Both the position numbers and the translations under genes were made by a program. The notes beneath the pieces were generated by a model. The model was not told the origin of the DNA. It did not search any database and worked only from the letters and a program-made list of their open reading frames with translations. A stretch of DNA of 64,000 bases from Acanthosepion pharaonis (Eukaryota; Mollusca; Cephalopoda; Sepiida; Sepiidae). This document shows positions 1 through 10,984 of this stretch, piece after piece; within the stretch, counting starts at the first letter, position 1, and every line of letters begins with the position of its first letter. The stretch lies in the NCBI GenBank assembly GCA_903632075.3, contig CAHIKZ030004725.1, forward strand, positions 1,665,001-1,729,000, read 5' to 3'.

Positions 1-600
1 TCATCTCGTGGGGGGGGGGGCTGTTAAATATACGTGGAATAGATTGTTCTGAGGAACGAGACGAGGCTGCCGAAGGGCAAGTTTTGTCTGTTCGCAGGGG
101 AATATTTTTTGTTGTGAACTCTCTGCCAAGGAACGCAGAACGAACTCTCTGCCCAAAGGCAGAGAGGAACCCAGACGAGGCTTAGCCGAAGGGCAAAGTT
201 TCGTCCGGGGAGCTAGACAGACCCAAACCCGTTTATGCGGGTTCTACGGGGATGTTTTGGCCGAGACTTTGGGCTCGGATGAACCACGTTAAACTCATCC
301 TTGTGCCACACCTACCCTCGTGGGATGGAGAGGCTGCTAAACATTAACAGTCGAACTCCTCTGTTCGTACTGCGCTGGTCAAACTCTCTACCTCCGGGCA
401 GAGTGGATCTCCTGACGAGGCTATGTCGAAGGGCAGAGTTTCGTCTCGGGATACAGGTACACGACCCCGTTTTATACGGGGTCTATTGGGAATTTTTGAC
501 CGTGCCTAGGGGCTCGGATGCCCCACATTAAACTTGGCCTTGTGCCACATCCTATCTCGTGGGGAGGCTGGTAAATATAACAGCCGAATAGATTAAACGT
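1..600. repeat. GC-rich tandem repeat, about 2.3 units of 240-300 bp
   Basis: The boundary motif CTCGTGGG followed by a G-rich stretch and GGCTG(C/G/T)TAAA recurs near 5, 313 and 557. Each unit holds GACGAGGCT..CGAAGGGCA, a CCCGTTTTATACGGG-like hairpin, and GGGCTCGGATG..CCAC(A/G)TTAAAC. A diverged copy of the unit end lies at 30735-30890, so this is a dispersed family. The reading frame across 301-531 has no recognisable domain and I do not call it a gene. Its class is unknown; a SINE or satellite is possible. Confidence 0.7.
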
Positions 601-1720
601 TAGGTCAACCTACACACACTCACTAGTCGTGTAATACTCTTCTGTTGAACTTACTGTTTAATATATGATATATCTGCAACACTTGTTTTGTTATTTCCTA
701 AATCATTTACTTGGCCACAACAAATAATTAATCCTAAATAAAATTGATATATTTTGTATTAGATACACTGAATGGAAAATATACTCAAACCAAAATTCTA
801 ATTATAAATCACCACAAAGAAACATATGCAATTTTCTTTATTATATTCGATAAGTAAAAACTGTGTAAAGACTGTAAAAGATTACAAAAATGTCTAATCA
901 ATTAATAAAATCTTACACCATTTGTTTGGCCATAATTAATAAAAACCAAAAATTTGATAAAAGTATATTTAACACCATAATACTGCTGGACACACATTAT
1001 AAGACAATATGTTTTAAATTTGTATTGTTTATTGAAAACATTAATTATTTGCCACAAGGAGATGCGTTTTATATAAACCCCTACAGAGGAAACTTGTATA
1101 GGATGACGTGTTCTAGCTGTAAAGTTCTGAACTGGTGGAATTATAGAATTTATTTATTGGCATGGTAAGACATATTTATCTCCACTATCTCAGAAGGTAC
1201 AAAATAGACTGGCTCAGATTTAAATAATTTAGAACCAGCCCCAACAATATTTTGGGATTGTATGCAACATATTGTAACTAATTGATTTTACCTGGTACAT
1301 GTCAATGAATTTAATAATTAAAAAAAAATATTACTACTGTCTGAGTGTCGAGATAATTATGAGAAAGTGATTTAACCAAGTGTTCCTTCGCTCATTTCAA
1401 TGTCAGCCATCATGACAAACATTTTTCGGTAACAGGACAAATATCCAGCCGGTTATTCTAAATGTGTACAAAATCCCAGTTATATAAATAAAATTCTCAA
1501 ATATAAAAAGAAACAAATTTAACATGGAAAATTCAAGGAACTTTTAATTCAAATGTTAATGCCAAATCGAGACAATAATAATATCCAATATCTCCACTCC
1601 AATTATAAATTGATACAATAAACACCATATCCAATGGAAACACTTATTTAACGCTCACAAATTCATGTTCCATTTGGGCATTCATAATTATGAATGATCA
1701 CTTGAAATGAATGCAGGACA

Positions 1721-1723
<3 letters not shown>
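601..1723. other. AT-rich sequence without recognised genes
   Basis: No family recognised. A 92-codon frame at 890-1168 has AT-driven composition and no domain. Its last part (1125-1165) contains TTCTGAACTGGTGGAA, a string also found in the antisense LINE fragments of this window, so it may be a LINE remnant. Confidence 0.5.

Positions 1724-1779
<56 letters not shown>
1724..1779. repeat. (TA)n microsatellite
   Basis: About 28 uninterrupted TA units. The following 1780-2158 is unremarkable AT-rich sequence in which I see nothing. Confidence 0.95.
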
Positions 1780-1780
<1 letters not shown>

Positions 1781-2158
1781 GTCAGATTCTTTCCGTCTGT
1801 CTGTATGTTCGGAAATCACTCGAACACGGACCACACTTGCTATACATAGAAATTTATAACTTTTTGGAATCAGTGCGATCCCACGATTGGAAATCTGCCC
1901 TTCGTCCGGTGCTTGAACATCCAGAATTGGGATTTGTGTCCGGATGAGGAGGGAACAGTTAAAAATTCAAATTTTAAAATAACTGAAAAAAATTAGTGAT
2001 TTTAAAAGTTTTTAATTTATATTGAGTTTAAAGTAACACAAAAAAAGGCACTAGTTTAAAAGTCCGCACTTTTATCTAATATGATAACAGGCCTTTACAT
2101 CTAATCCTAATTAATTAATCTTATATGAGACTGAGACTTTGCTCACTTTTGGGACAAG

Positions 2159-4473
2159 AATTTCTTAGCAGCTGACCTAACAATGGATCCAGTATAGTTT
2201 CTTAGCAGCTGACCTAACAATGGATCCAGTATAGTTTCTTAGCAGCTGACCTAACAATGGATCCAGTATAGTTTCTTAGCAGCTGACCTAACAATGGATC
2301 CAGTATAGTTTCTTAGCAGCTGACCTAACAATGGATCCAGTATAGTTTCTTAGCAGCTGACCAAACAATGGATGGATGACCAAACAATGGATATAGTTTC
2401 TTAACAAGCAGCTGACCTAACAATGGATCCAGTATAGTTTAGACCAAGCAATGGATCCCTTAACAGCTGACCTAACAATGGATAGCAGCTGACCAAACAG
2501 TATAGTTTCTTAGCAGCTGACCTAACAATGGATCCAGTATAGTTTCTTTAGCAGCTGACCAAACAATGGATCCAGTATAGTTTCTTAGCAGACCAAACAA
2601 TGGATCCCAGCTGACCTAACAATGGATCCAGTATAGTTTCTTAGCAGCTGACCTAACAATGGATCCAGTATAGTTTCTTAGCAGCTGACCAAACAATGGA
2701 TCCAGTATAGTTTCTTAGCAGCTGACCTAACAATGGATCCAGTATAGTTTCTTAGCAGCTGACCTAACAATGGATCCAGTATAGTTTTTGACCTAACAAT
2801 GGATCCAAGCAGCTGACCTAACAATGGATCCAGTATAGTTTCTTAGCAGCTGACCAAACAATGGATCCAGTATAGTTTCTTTGACCAAACAATGGATCCT
2901 ATAGTTTCAATGACCAAACAATGGATCCAGTATAGTTTGACCAAACAATGGATACAGTATAGTTTCAGCAGCTGACCAAACAATGGATCCAGTATAGTTT
3001 CTTAGCAGCTGACCTAACAATGGATCCAGTATAGTTTCTTAGCAGCTGACCTAACAATGCATCCAGTATAGTTTCTTAGCAGCTGACCTAACCCAGTATA
3101 GTTTCTTAGCAATGGATCCAGTATAGTTTCTTAGCAGCTGACCAAACAATGGATCCAGTATAGTTTCTTAGCAGCTGACCTAACAATGGATCCAGTATAG
3201 TTTCTTAGCAGCTGACCTAACAATGGATCCAGTATAGTTTCTTAGCAGCTGACCTAGCAGCTGACCAAACAATGGATCCAGTATAGTTTCTTAGCAGCTG
3301 ACCTAACAATGGATCCAGTATAGTTTCTAGCAGCTGACCTAACAATGGATCCAGTGACCAAACAATGGACCCAGTATAGTTTCTTAGCAGCTGACCTAAC
3401 AATGGATCCAGTATAGTTTCTTAGCAGCTGACCAAACAATGGATCCAGTATAGTTTCTTAACAGTGACCAAACAATGGATCCAGTATAGTTTTTAGCAGC
3501 TGACCAAACAATGGATCCAGTATAGTTTCTTAGCAGCTGACCAAACAATGGATCCAGTATAGTTTCTTAGCAGCTGACCAAACAATGGATCCAGTATAGT
3601 TTTTCTGACCAAACAATGGATCCAGTATAGTTTCTTAGCAGATGACCTAACAATGGATCCAGTATAGTTTTTGACCTAACAATGGATCCAGTATAGTTTC
3701 TTAGCAGCTGACCAAACAATGGATCCAGTATAGTTTCTTAGCAGCTGACCTAACAATGGATCCAGTATAGTTTCTTAGCAGCTGACCTAACAATGGATCC
3801 AGTATAGTTTCTTAGCAGCTGACCTAACAATGGATCCAGTATAGTTTCTTAGCAGCTGACCAAACAATGGATCCAGTATAGTTTCTTAGCAGCTGACCAA
3901 ACAATGGATCCAGTATAGTTTTTGACCTAACAATGGATCCAGTATAGTTTCTTAGCAGCTGACCTAACAATGGATCCAGTATAGTTTCTAGCAGCTGACC
4001 TAACAATGGATCCAATAGCAGGATAACAATGGATCCAGTATAGTTTCTTAGCAGCTGACCTAACAATGGATCCAGTATAGTTTCTTCTTAACAATGGATC
4101 CAGTATGACCAAACAATGGATGAAACAATGGATCCAGTATAGTTTCTTAGCAGACCCAAACAATGGATCCAGTATAGTTTCTTAACAATGGATCCAGTAT
4201 AGTTTTTAGCAGCTGACCTAACAATGGATCCAGTATAAAGCTGACCAAACAATGGATCCAGTATAGTTTCTTTGACCAAACAATGGATCCAGTATAGTTT
4301 TTAGCAGCTGACCAAACAATGGATCCAGTATAGTTTCTTAGCAGCTGACCAAACAATGGATCCAGTATAGTTTAGTTTCTTAGTTCAGCAGCTGACCTAA
4401 CAATGGATCCAGCTGACCTAACAATGGATCCAGTATAGTTTAGCAGTTGACCTAACAATGGATCCAGTATAGT
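2159..4473. repeat. 37-bp satellite array
   Basis: About 2.3 kb of head-to-tail units. The unit begins GCAGCTGACC, continues (T/A)AACAATGGATCCAG and ends TATAGTTTCTTA. Two interchangeable variants differ at one site (GACCTAACA or GACCAAACA) and are interspersed rather than blocked. Many units are internally shortened, for example at 2370-2500, 2790-2960 and 4010-4290. Each full unit carries a BamHI site (GGATCC) and a CAGCTG E-box/PvuII site. Reverse-strand frames made of repeated NYTGSIV/KKLYWIHC strings are artefacts of the 37-bp phase. Confidence 0.97.
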
Positions 4474-4719
4474 TTTTCCATTTCATGTTTCAGAAAATAT
4501 TTTGCATTGACTTTTTATTGATATTTCGAGATTTAGTAAATGCTGATTTCTGCTTGTTCATCGACGTTATTGAATATCCAATCGATTTGTTACGAAACAT
4601 ATCGATAGGAAGGTTTTGGGTGCTGTAAATTAAATCGATATCCCGAGGTTTTAGACAATTCTTATTCAATCTCCACTCTACCAAAAATGCTAATAACCTC
4701 TACAATCATTGATAATAAA
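4474..4719. other. Unique AT-rich sequence, nothing recognised
   Basis: Ordinary AT-rich DNA following the satellite. A reverse frame at 4490-4684 (64 codons) has no recognisable domain. Confidence 0.4.
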
Positions 4720-5015
4720 TTCACCGCCATTTTTATTTAATAATGTGATTAACGTTAAAACGTTACAAATTAAATTTCCCCCCAAAACGAATTCTTGACA
4801 GATTAATGATTATTTAGTTAGGGGTCGGCATTTTACTATAAAATACAGTCTCTTGTTTTGTCAAAAGCGACGCCCTGTTCTTCCTACCGCGGGACTTTTT
4901 TTATGAAACAAAATGGCGGTTAGTTAGTGGGAAGACCGCCATAAGGGAAGACAATGAATATTGCGGGCGTGTAAACACACGTCATAAAAGCGCCGTTGCT
5001 ATGGTAACTCGTGTA
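4720..5015. promoter_or_regulatory. Promoter-like patch with X-box and YY1-like motifs
   Basis: Seen directly: GTTGCTATGGTAAC at 4993-5006, a near-perfect palindromic RFX X-box; AAAATGGCGG at 4910-4919 and CCGCCAT at 4936-4942 (YY1-like, both strands); CCGCCATTTTT near 4723; and a CRE half-site CGTCA near 4980. These cluster in 300 bp of otherwise AT-rich DNA just upstream of a (GA)n tract. In animals such motifs mark promoters or enhancers. No transcription unit could be tied to it, so function is inference. Confidence 0.35.
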
Positions 5016-5016
5016 T

Positions 5017-5037
5017 GAGAGAGAGAGAGAGAGAGCG

Positions 5038-5079
<42 letters not shown>

Positions 5080-5382
5080 AAAAACGAAACTAGAGTCAGT
5101 TTTTCAATGACGACATGCATTCTTAGCGCGGAAGAGAATTGCTAGACAATATAGGGTTTGGGCATTTTTTTGAAAAGACCGGAACAAGCCTGCGGATTTC
5201 ATTATGGATAATGTTTTCTCCTGAAGGATCGATCTCTAGCAGAAAGCTCTTATTGGATCATAAAATCAAAATTATTCGCTTTTCGAAACAAATCCGCCCT
5301 TACTGAAAACGAAGTGTTTTTTTAGATGCTATTTATTGCGTTCTTAAAACGAGAATTTTACAAGTATACAGATAAAATAAAT

Positions 5383-5429
<47 letters not shown>
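5017..5429. repeat. Two (GA)n microsatellites
   Basis: (GA)n with a GAGCGAGC interruption at 5017-5078, and a pure (GA)n at 5387-5429. Sequence between them is unremarkable. Confidence 0.95.
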
Positions 5430-5431
<2 letters not shown>

Positions 5432-5618
5432 CTAATGGGAAAATTTCGGCATTGAAATACAAGAGAAAAGTTTCAAATATTTCCTTTACTCTGTTGTTAG
5501 TTCAAATCACTACTTTTTGACTGGTTGAAATCTGAACCTTCGAATTAAACACAAAAAGAAATTAAAAACGAATTTAGGGACAGGTTACCTTGTTTTATTT
5601 ATTTTACTATTTTTCAGG

Positions 5619-5725
5619 TGACTCTTTTACACAGGAAGTCACAAAGACTATAAATACCTACGCCTATTATCCATGAGGCAGTTGAGTGCATACTACTTCC
5701 CGTGAGTCAGTAGCATTACACTACA
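5619..5725 (+). repeat. 5' terminal repeat (LTR) of the Gypsy element
   Basis: Begins TGACTC and ends near ACTACA just before ATGGCG. It contains a TATA-like ACTATAAATACC. It matches 10229-10309 over about 80 bp. The exact 3' limit is uncertain because no clear primer binding site was identified. Confidence 0.6.
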
Positions 5726-5827
5726 ATGGCGTCGCCGATATCTAAAGAGCCGAGCGAACAATTATAATTGGATAATTATGAATACGCACAAGCATGGCCC
5801 GGACTACTAGCAGCTAAATCTAGAGTA

Positions 5828-5859
<32 letters not shown>

Positions 5860-8335
5860 CAAAAAACAAAAACTGAAGGATTTAAAATCATTTGGAGGAG
5901 AAAACTAAATAACGGATCTCTTTTTGGTAATTGCTGGTTGTGAGGTTATTATAAAATTATCAGCAAATGCACACCTAAGACAGATGAAGTAATGACGTTT
6001 GATGATATAAGTTAACTAATAGTGAAAATCATAACACTCAAGAAAAAGCTAATGAATACAGAGAGAGCGGAATTTATGAGCATTTCTCAAAAAAGGCATG
6101 AAACAGTTATTGGATATGTTCTTCGTTTGAAACAGAACGCTAAAGTTGAGAAACTGGGAACAGAAAACCAGTCAATTTAAAAGCATTTGATCCAAATGAA
6201 ATTGGGAAACGGCCTTCAAAATGACTCCAATGTCGGTACCTCCATTAATTCGTTATAAATTTACGATACCTAAGGTTTAAAATGAAATTTTTAAAAATGA
6301 AAAAGCATTCTTGAAGATTTCATTTTAGCTTTAATTGAAAGCTAAATGATTAACATTATACTATTTCCAGTAAGTAAAATATTCTGATATATTTCAAATA
6401 GAAATTACATAGATCGGAATCTCAACTTTTTGGCTGATTTAAGAAAATTTTCTTAAAAGCGGCCTTTTTCTTAATTTTAAGAAATTTGCAAACAAAGCAA
6501 AATTATCAGTTTTAAAATTTTTTCAAAAATAAAACATATATTTGTGATACGCTGTTTGAGTAAAATTAGCAAATTTAAAGTTAAATTAATCTGATAAAAT
6601 AAATATTAGTTATAGCATAAAAAAGTAATATACAAGCATTTCTTTTTCTTTCATCATTATTGACATGTCGATAAGTTCCGAGGTGATGGATGACCAGAAT
6701 TGGTATGAATTTACGAAATCTAACTACCTACTGATTTTTTACAAATGAACATATTTTCAGCAATTATCTAATACTTTATTAACTTTTTGTTACGTTTGAA
6801 GATGCTTTGTGAAAAAATAGAAAAAAATTAATGTACTGCAAAATTTTCTTAAATTAATTTAAAAATTTAATTACAGATGAAATTAAAATAAAGATAAGTA
6901 AGCAAGAAAATTAACATTGATCTGGAATTTTTTTTATAATAATTAAAAAATATTGTTTAATCATTAATAGTTAATAAACTTTAATTAACATTAGCTAAAA
7001 AAAAACATTTTTCTATTTTTTTCAATTCAAGGACATTACCTTTTCATAATGATGAGATGTTTAAGTTATCAGAAATGAAAAAAAAAATGGAACAATTAAG
7101 GTGAAAAAATAAAATAAAAAATAATTTTAAAAATAGAACAGTAAAACGACGTTTATTAATTTTTTCAATTTTTCATTCGTAAATTTGATTTCTACTTAAC
7201 TGCTATATCACATCCAGGAAATAAAGCAATACAGAATTTTAAACGATTTTTAAACTATTATAAATTATTATAATTAAAATTTAAAAAATGGAAAAAGTCT
7301 TGTAAAAATTCATTATTCATCGAAAATTTTTTACTTCTTCAGACAATAGTGTCCTTAATATAACTTATTTACAAAAGCAATTAAAAGCTTTTCTAATTAA
7401 ATAATGTCATTTGGTTACGTTTTTTTAGTTTACTATTCGGAACAGATTTTCAGATAGAAAGGTAAACGTATGAAAAAAAATTAGATGACTTACATTCTCC
7501 AAGGAATCCTACTTTTAACTATTAAGAAAAATTCTGGAAATAGAAAGGAATTTCGCGAAATTTCATGAAATTAAGTAAGTGGGGTGGGGGGGGGTTAACA
7601 TATGTAAAAATTATTTTTTACCAAGATTTTCTAAAACAAAAAAATTCAAAAATAACTTTGTGAATAAGTCCTGAAAGATTCATTAAAATCCAACAATTAT
7701 TTGATTTTTACAAGAGTTTCCAAATGAATGTGTTTTCACCGGAAAAAAGCACAAAAATGTAATTGTAATTATTACGTCAACCGATGACACAAACAAAACA
7801 AGATTTTAAACCAAAATTTCGAACGTGCTAGAAAGGATTAAAAAATTTTTAAAATATAATAAAAAAATACTTTGGTCTTTCATCTTAATAATAACATAAA
7901 CATTTTGACGATAACACTTTGTTTTTAATAAGTTTGTAGCCTTTTTCATTATGCTATACCGATTTCCCGCGAAAAAGGGGAGGTACATACTTACAACTAG
8001 GAAAGTTGTCACTAGAACAAGCGTGTCGATTTTGTTCAGCAACAAGAATTAATTGGAAAATTTAACAGAACAAAAGTTACGGATCTGGTATATACGTCAT
8101 AAAGAAAAAGGATAAAATAAGCTGTATCTTTGTGGATACCAACATCAAAGATATAAAACAAAAATGTCTGGCATATAAAAAAATGTGAAAAGTGTTTAAA
8201 AAATGAATCATTTTAAACTTATGTGTAAATCAAAAAAGAAAAACGTAGAGACGGTCCAACATAATGAAGAGGAAATAAGCATAGACGTCTTTTCATCGGA
8301 AAAAAAAAAAGAAAAATGTCTATTAAAAATTTGAA
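5726..8335 (+). pseudogene. gag remnant of the Gypsy element, split by an insertion
   Basis: A start at 5726 opens with MASPISKEPSEQ, then a stop, and continues DNYEYAQAWPGLLAA. A capsid-like piece at 6060-6239 includes RAEFMSISQKRHETVIGYVL and MKLGNGLQNDSNV. After the insertion (6240-7981) the frame resumes with SLEQACRFCSATRINW at about 8008-8056. A degraded CCHC knuckle region (KCLKMNHFKLMCKS-like, after repair in the reader's eye only) lies near 8190-8230, followed by an acidic stretch EEEISIDVF. Gag is the structural nucleocapsid polyprotein of such elements; here it cannot be expressed. Confidence 0.7.
6240..7981. mobile_element. AT-rich 1742-bp insertion in gag with 5-bp duplication
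   Basis: GGTAC occurs at 6235-6239 and again at 7982-7986. Joining the flanks through a single GGTAC gives an uninterrupted gag frame (NDSNVG then TYLQLGKLSLEQ), so the block between is an insertion. It is very AT-rich and has no coding capacity I can recognise. Its ends (CTCCATTAATTCG and, reversed, TCCCCTTTTTCGCG) show only weak inverted similarity. Class unknown: a non-autonomous LTR or DNA element is possible. Confidence 0.65.
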
Positions 8336-9945
8336 TCAATGATGTTTTATTGAACATGCAACTAGATACGGGAAGTCGTGTGGCGCTGATACCCAGAAAT
8401 TTCTGGAAGGAATTAGGAAAATTAAGATTAAAGAAAAGCCTTGTCCAATTGAATCAGTTCGACGGATCCGTGATAAAAACGATAGGCTATTTTGAAGGCT
8501 ATGTGGAACTAAGAAAATGATTTTGACGTATTACCAATTATCATGACAAACTGTGAAAAGAATCATGATCTACTAGGAAATGATGTATTGAACATAAATC
8601 CGACAAAATTGGTAAACAAATCAAGGCAGAAAAAAAACTTTGAAGCAAAGTTTAAATTAAAAAAAAATGTCTCCTCATATTTTCAAGCACGAAAAGTGCC
8701 AGTCCATCTACTACCAGTAGTTGTAGAAAAACTAAAAAAAAAAAAAAATTACTGGAACAAGGTCTACTTGAACGACTTCCACCAGGAGGGAGCAAATGGT
8801 CTTCCCCGTTAGTAATTTTAAGAAAGAAGGATAGGGATCTGCGCATTTGTGGTGATTACAAAATAAGCGTAAACCACAAAATATGAGCAAACTCATATCC
8901 TATCCCCAATGTAGAATGAAATATGAACTCCCTTGTGGGTATGAAAACATTTTCTAAAACCGATCTAAAGTCGGCATACCATCAAATACCATCAAACACC
9001 TTTAAAGAAGTCACAATAATAAACACACCAATAGTCTAAATATGGAAAAGATGCTGTATGGAATTAAAACCACAAGTGCGATTTTTCAAAGGGCCATAGA
9101 GCGATATAAAAAATACAATAGGCTACTATGATGATATTTACTTTGGTGCAATTAACAACGAAGAATTAAAATGAAAAACCAGTAAGGTTTTGAATATGTT
9201 ACAAAATGTTGGATTAACAATTAACGAAAAAGAACGTGTGCTCAACACTAAAAAATATTGTTTTTTTGATATTCCATATCTAACAAAGGCATATCACCAA
9301 ACCAAACGTTAATTGACAAAAAATTAAAAATTGAGGTTCCAAGAACAAAAAAGAATTGAAATCTTTCTTAGGATTTGTAAAATTCTACAGGCGATATGTA
9401 GAGCAATACTTCAAATTGACAGAACCTTTTGCTGCTTTAAGAAAAAAGAATGTGTAGCTTATTTGGACAAATGAACAACAAGTGGCATTTGAAAACTTAA
9501 AAGCTGTTCTGGCAAAGAAGCCAGCAGTAAAAATATTCAACCATAGAAAAGAAATATTAGTAACAACTGAGGCAAGTGAACACTCATGTTCGAGAATATT
9601 AGCTCAGGATGGTCATCCTATTATCATTATATATCTTTCGAGAAAATTGATAAAAGCCGAATCAAATTACTCAAATATTGAAAAAGAAGTCCTGGCTATA
9701 ATATGAACAACAAATAGAGCTCGAAAAGAAGTCTTTTTGATTGGAAAGAAATTCCTACGAAAGACCGACCACAGACCGTTAGAATTCATATTAAATCCTA
9801 GGAAGGAACTTCCTAAGGTAACGTCTTCTAGAATTCTAAGATAGGCCTTAATGTTAATGGTGTTTGACTTTGATATTGAGGACGTTAAAGGCAATACCAT
9901 TCCGAATGTAGACGCTTTGTAGAAATTGAGTTTCATTAATCCTGA
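8336..9945 (+). pseudogene. pol remnant: protease, reverse transcriptase, RNase H
   Basis: Protease: the catalytic motif appears as MQLDTGSRVALIP at about 8355-8393. Reverse transcriptase: LLEQGLLERLPPGGSKWSS and LRKKDRDLRICGDYK (8745-8865), YPIPNVE, FSKTDLKSAYHQIP (8950-8990) and the active site YYDDI (about 9126-9140). Connection region: LGFVKFYRRYVEQY (about 9370-9412). RNase H: TTEASEHS at about 9560 (the usual TDAS aspartate reads as Glu), YLSRKLIKAESNY, EKEVLAII, and TDHRPLEFI near 9767-9795. At least several stops and frame changes separate these blocks. The order Pro-RT-RH is typical of Ty3/Gypsy. Confidence 0.85.
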
Positions 9946-10228
9946 AAGTTCATTGCAGAATTTAATCTACGAGGATTCATAATATAAAAGTGAAGGAATA
10001 AAATGAGAACTAGAAAACCTATGAAAAAAACGATAGCGTCATGATCTTAAAGCAAAGACGAACATGACAGTGAAATTTAGTATCAATGAACAATCGTTCA
10101 AGGAACACTTATCAAAAAAACATCATGGACAATCTCTTAGGGATGAAGATAGTGAGGAGACAAAAGCTCCCAGAAGAAGTACCAAGGAAAATAAGCGGAT
10201 AAAACTTCTTCGGTCCAGGAAGATGAGG

Positions 10229-10309
10229 TGACTCATTTACATGGGAAGTCACAAAGACTAGAAATACCTATGGTTATTTCCCATGAGGCAGTTGAGTGCA
10301 TTCTACATT
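10229..10309 (+). repeat. 3' terminal repeat of the Gypsy element
   Basis: Starts TGACTC like the 5' copy, after a purine-rich CAGGAAGATGAGG that could be the polypurine tract. It ends near ATTACA where an antisense LINE fragment begins. Shorter than the 5' copy by about 20-25 bp. Confidence 0.6.
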
Positions 10310-10720
10310 ACAAGTTTCTTACTCAATACAAACCCCAAGAGCCACTCAAATAAGAGGTTAATGAATGAGAGCGCTGTAAGAAGAGGAGGTAGGAAGTTCA
10401 GTTTATGAGAATATATAGGAAAGATGACGTATAAATCTATACTTGAAGAGGTTAAGATTGTAGTGATCGGGGAAGTATCCACTCAGGAGGCTGTTCGACA
10501 AAGTAACAGCTGTCCGAATGAGACTTCCTCCTTACTAATGGAATATGAAGGGAATGGGGATGATTAATCCCAGTCTACGTGGCATGGTGGGTCTTAACTG
10601 TTTTGGAACTGATTAATGTAGCTCGTTTGAACATTTGCCATGGAAATAGCGATAGATTAGCGAGAGGCCTGCAACTTTTCGTCTGTGGGGAAAAGGGGTT
10701 TGTGATATAGTTGCATATTA
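10310..10720 (-). mobile_element. LINE 3' fragment, Jockey/CR1-like family A
   Basis: The reverse strand encodes the C-terminal tail region of a non-LTR reverse transcriptase, recognisable by (L)W(N)(K)LP.(G/E)CFP..YNLNLFKS.VNRYL spacing, here damaged. Plus-strand hallmarks are GAGCCACTCAA, AAGAGGTTAAGATTGTAGTGATC, CATCCACTC(G)GGAG and ATGGTGGGTCTTA. The same string set recurs at 13270, 21475, 22060, 28590, 51965 and 52950. Confidence 0.7.
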
Positions 10721-10984
10721 CCTGCCAGCACCAGTCTGAAACGGCATCTAGTTTTAAGTAATTGTTTTAAATTCTGCTTTTCAAGATAGTCGAACAAGCA
10801 GACGCTTCTCTGTCAGTTACTGCCAATCTTTGTACAGCAGATAACTTATTCACATTTAATACTTGTCCTTATGGTGAGTTTCGTATAAACAAAACAAGAC
10901 AAGGAATGATTTTTGAATAGCAGATGAGAAGTGTTGATAAATAGAAACCTAAGCAAAGAACAAGTTAAAACATTTGCTTAGAAT

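Larger units (their letters stand above)
5619..10309 (+). mobile_element. Degenerate Ty3/Gypsy LTR retrotransposon without integrase
   Basis: Order on the plus strand: short terminal repeat (5619-about 5725), gag remnant, aspartic protease, reverse transcriptase, RNase H, a short C-terminal tail, and a second terminal repeat (10229-about 10309). Between the RNase H end (about 9950) and the tail (about 10060-10228) there is no room for an integrase, so about 1.5-2 kb has been lost. Many stops and frameshifts show an old copy. A 1742-bp AT-rich insertion splits gag. The terminal repeats share GAAGTCACAAAGACTA, AAATACCTA and CATGAGGCAGTTGAGTGCAT. They are short for LTRs, and the 3' one may be truncated by the adjoining LINE repeat. 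Confidence 0.85.

Noticed and set aside
3217..4356. Overlapping reverse frames in the satellite
   Set aside because: The 37-bp period cycles through frames, giving repeated NYTGSIV strings; not coding.
2159..4473. CRISPR array
   Set aside because: Repeats are contiguous without unique spacers, and the context is an animal genome; this is a satellite.
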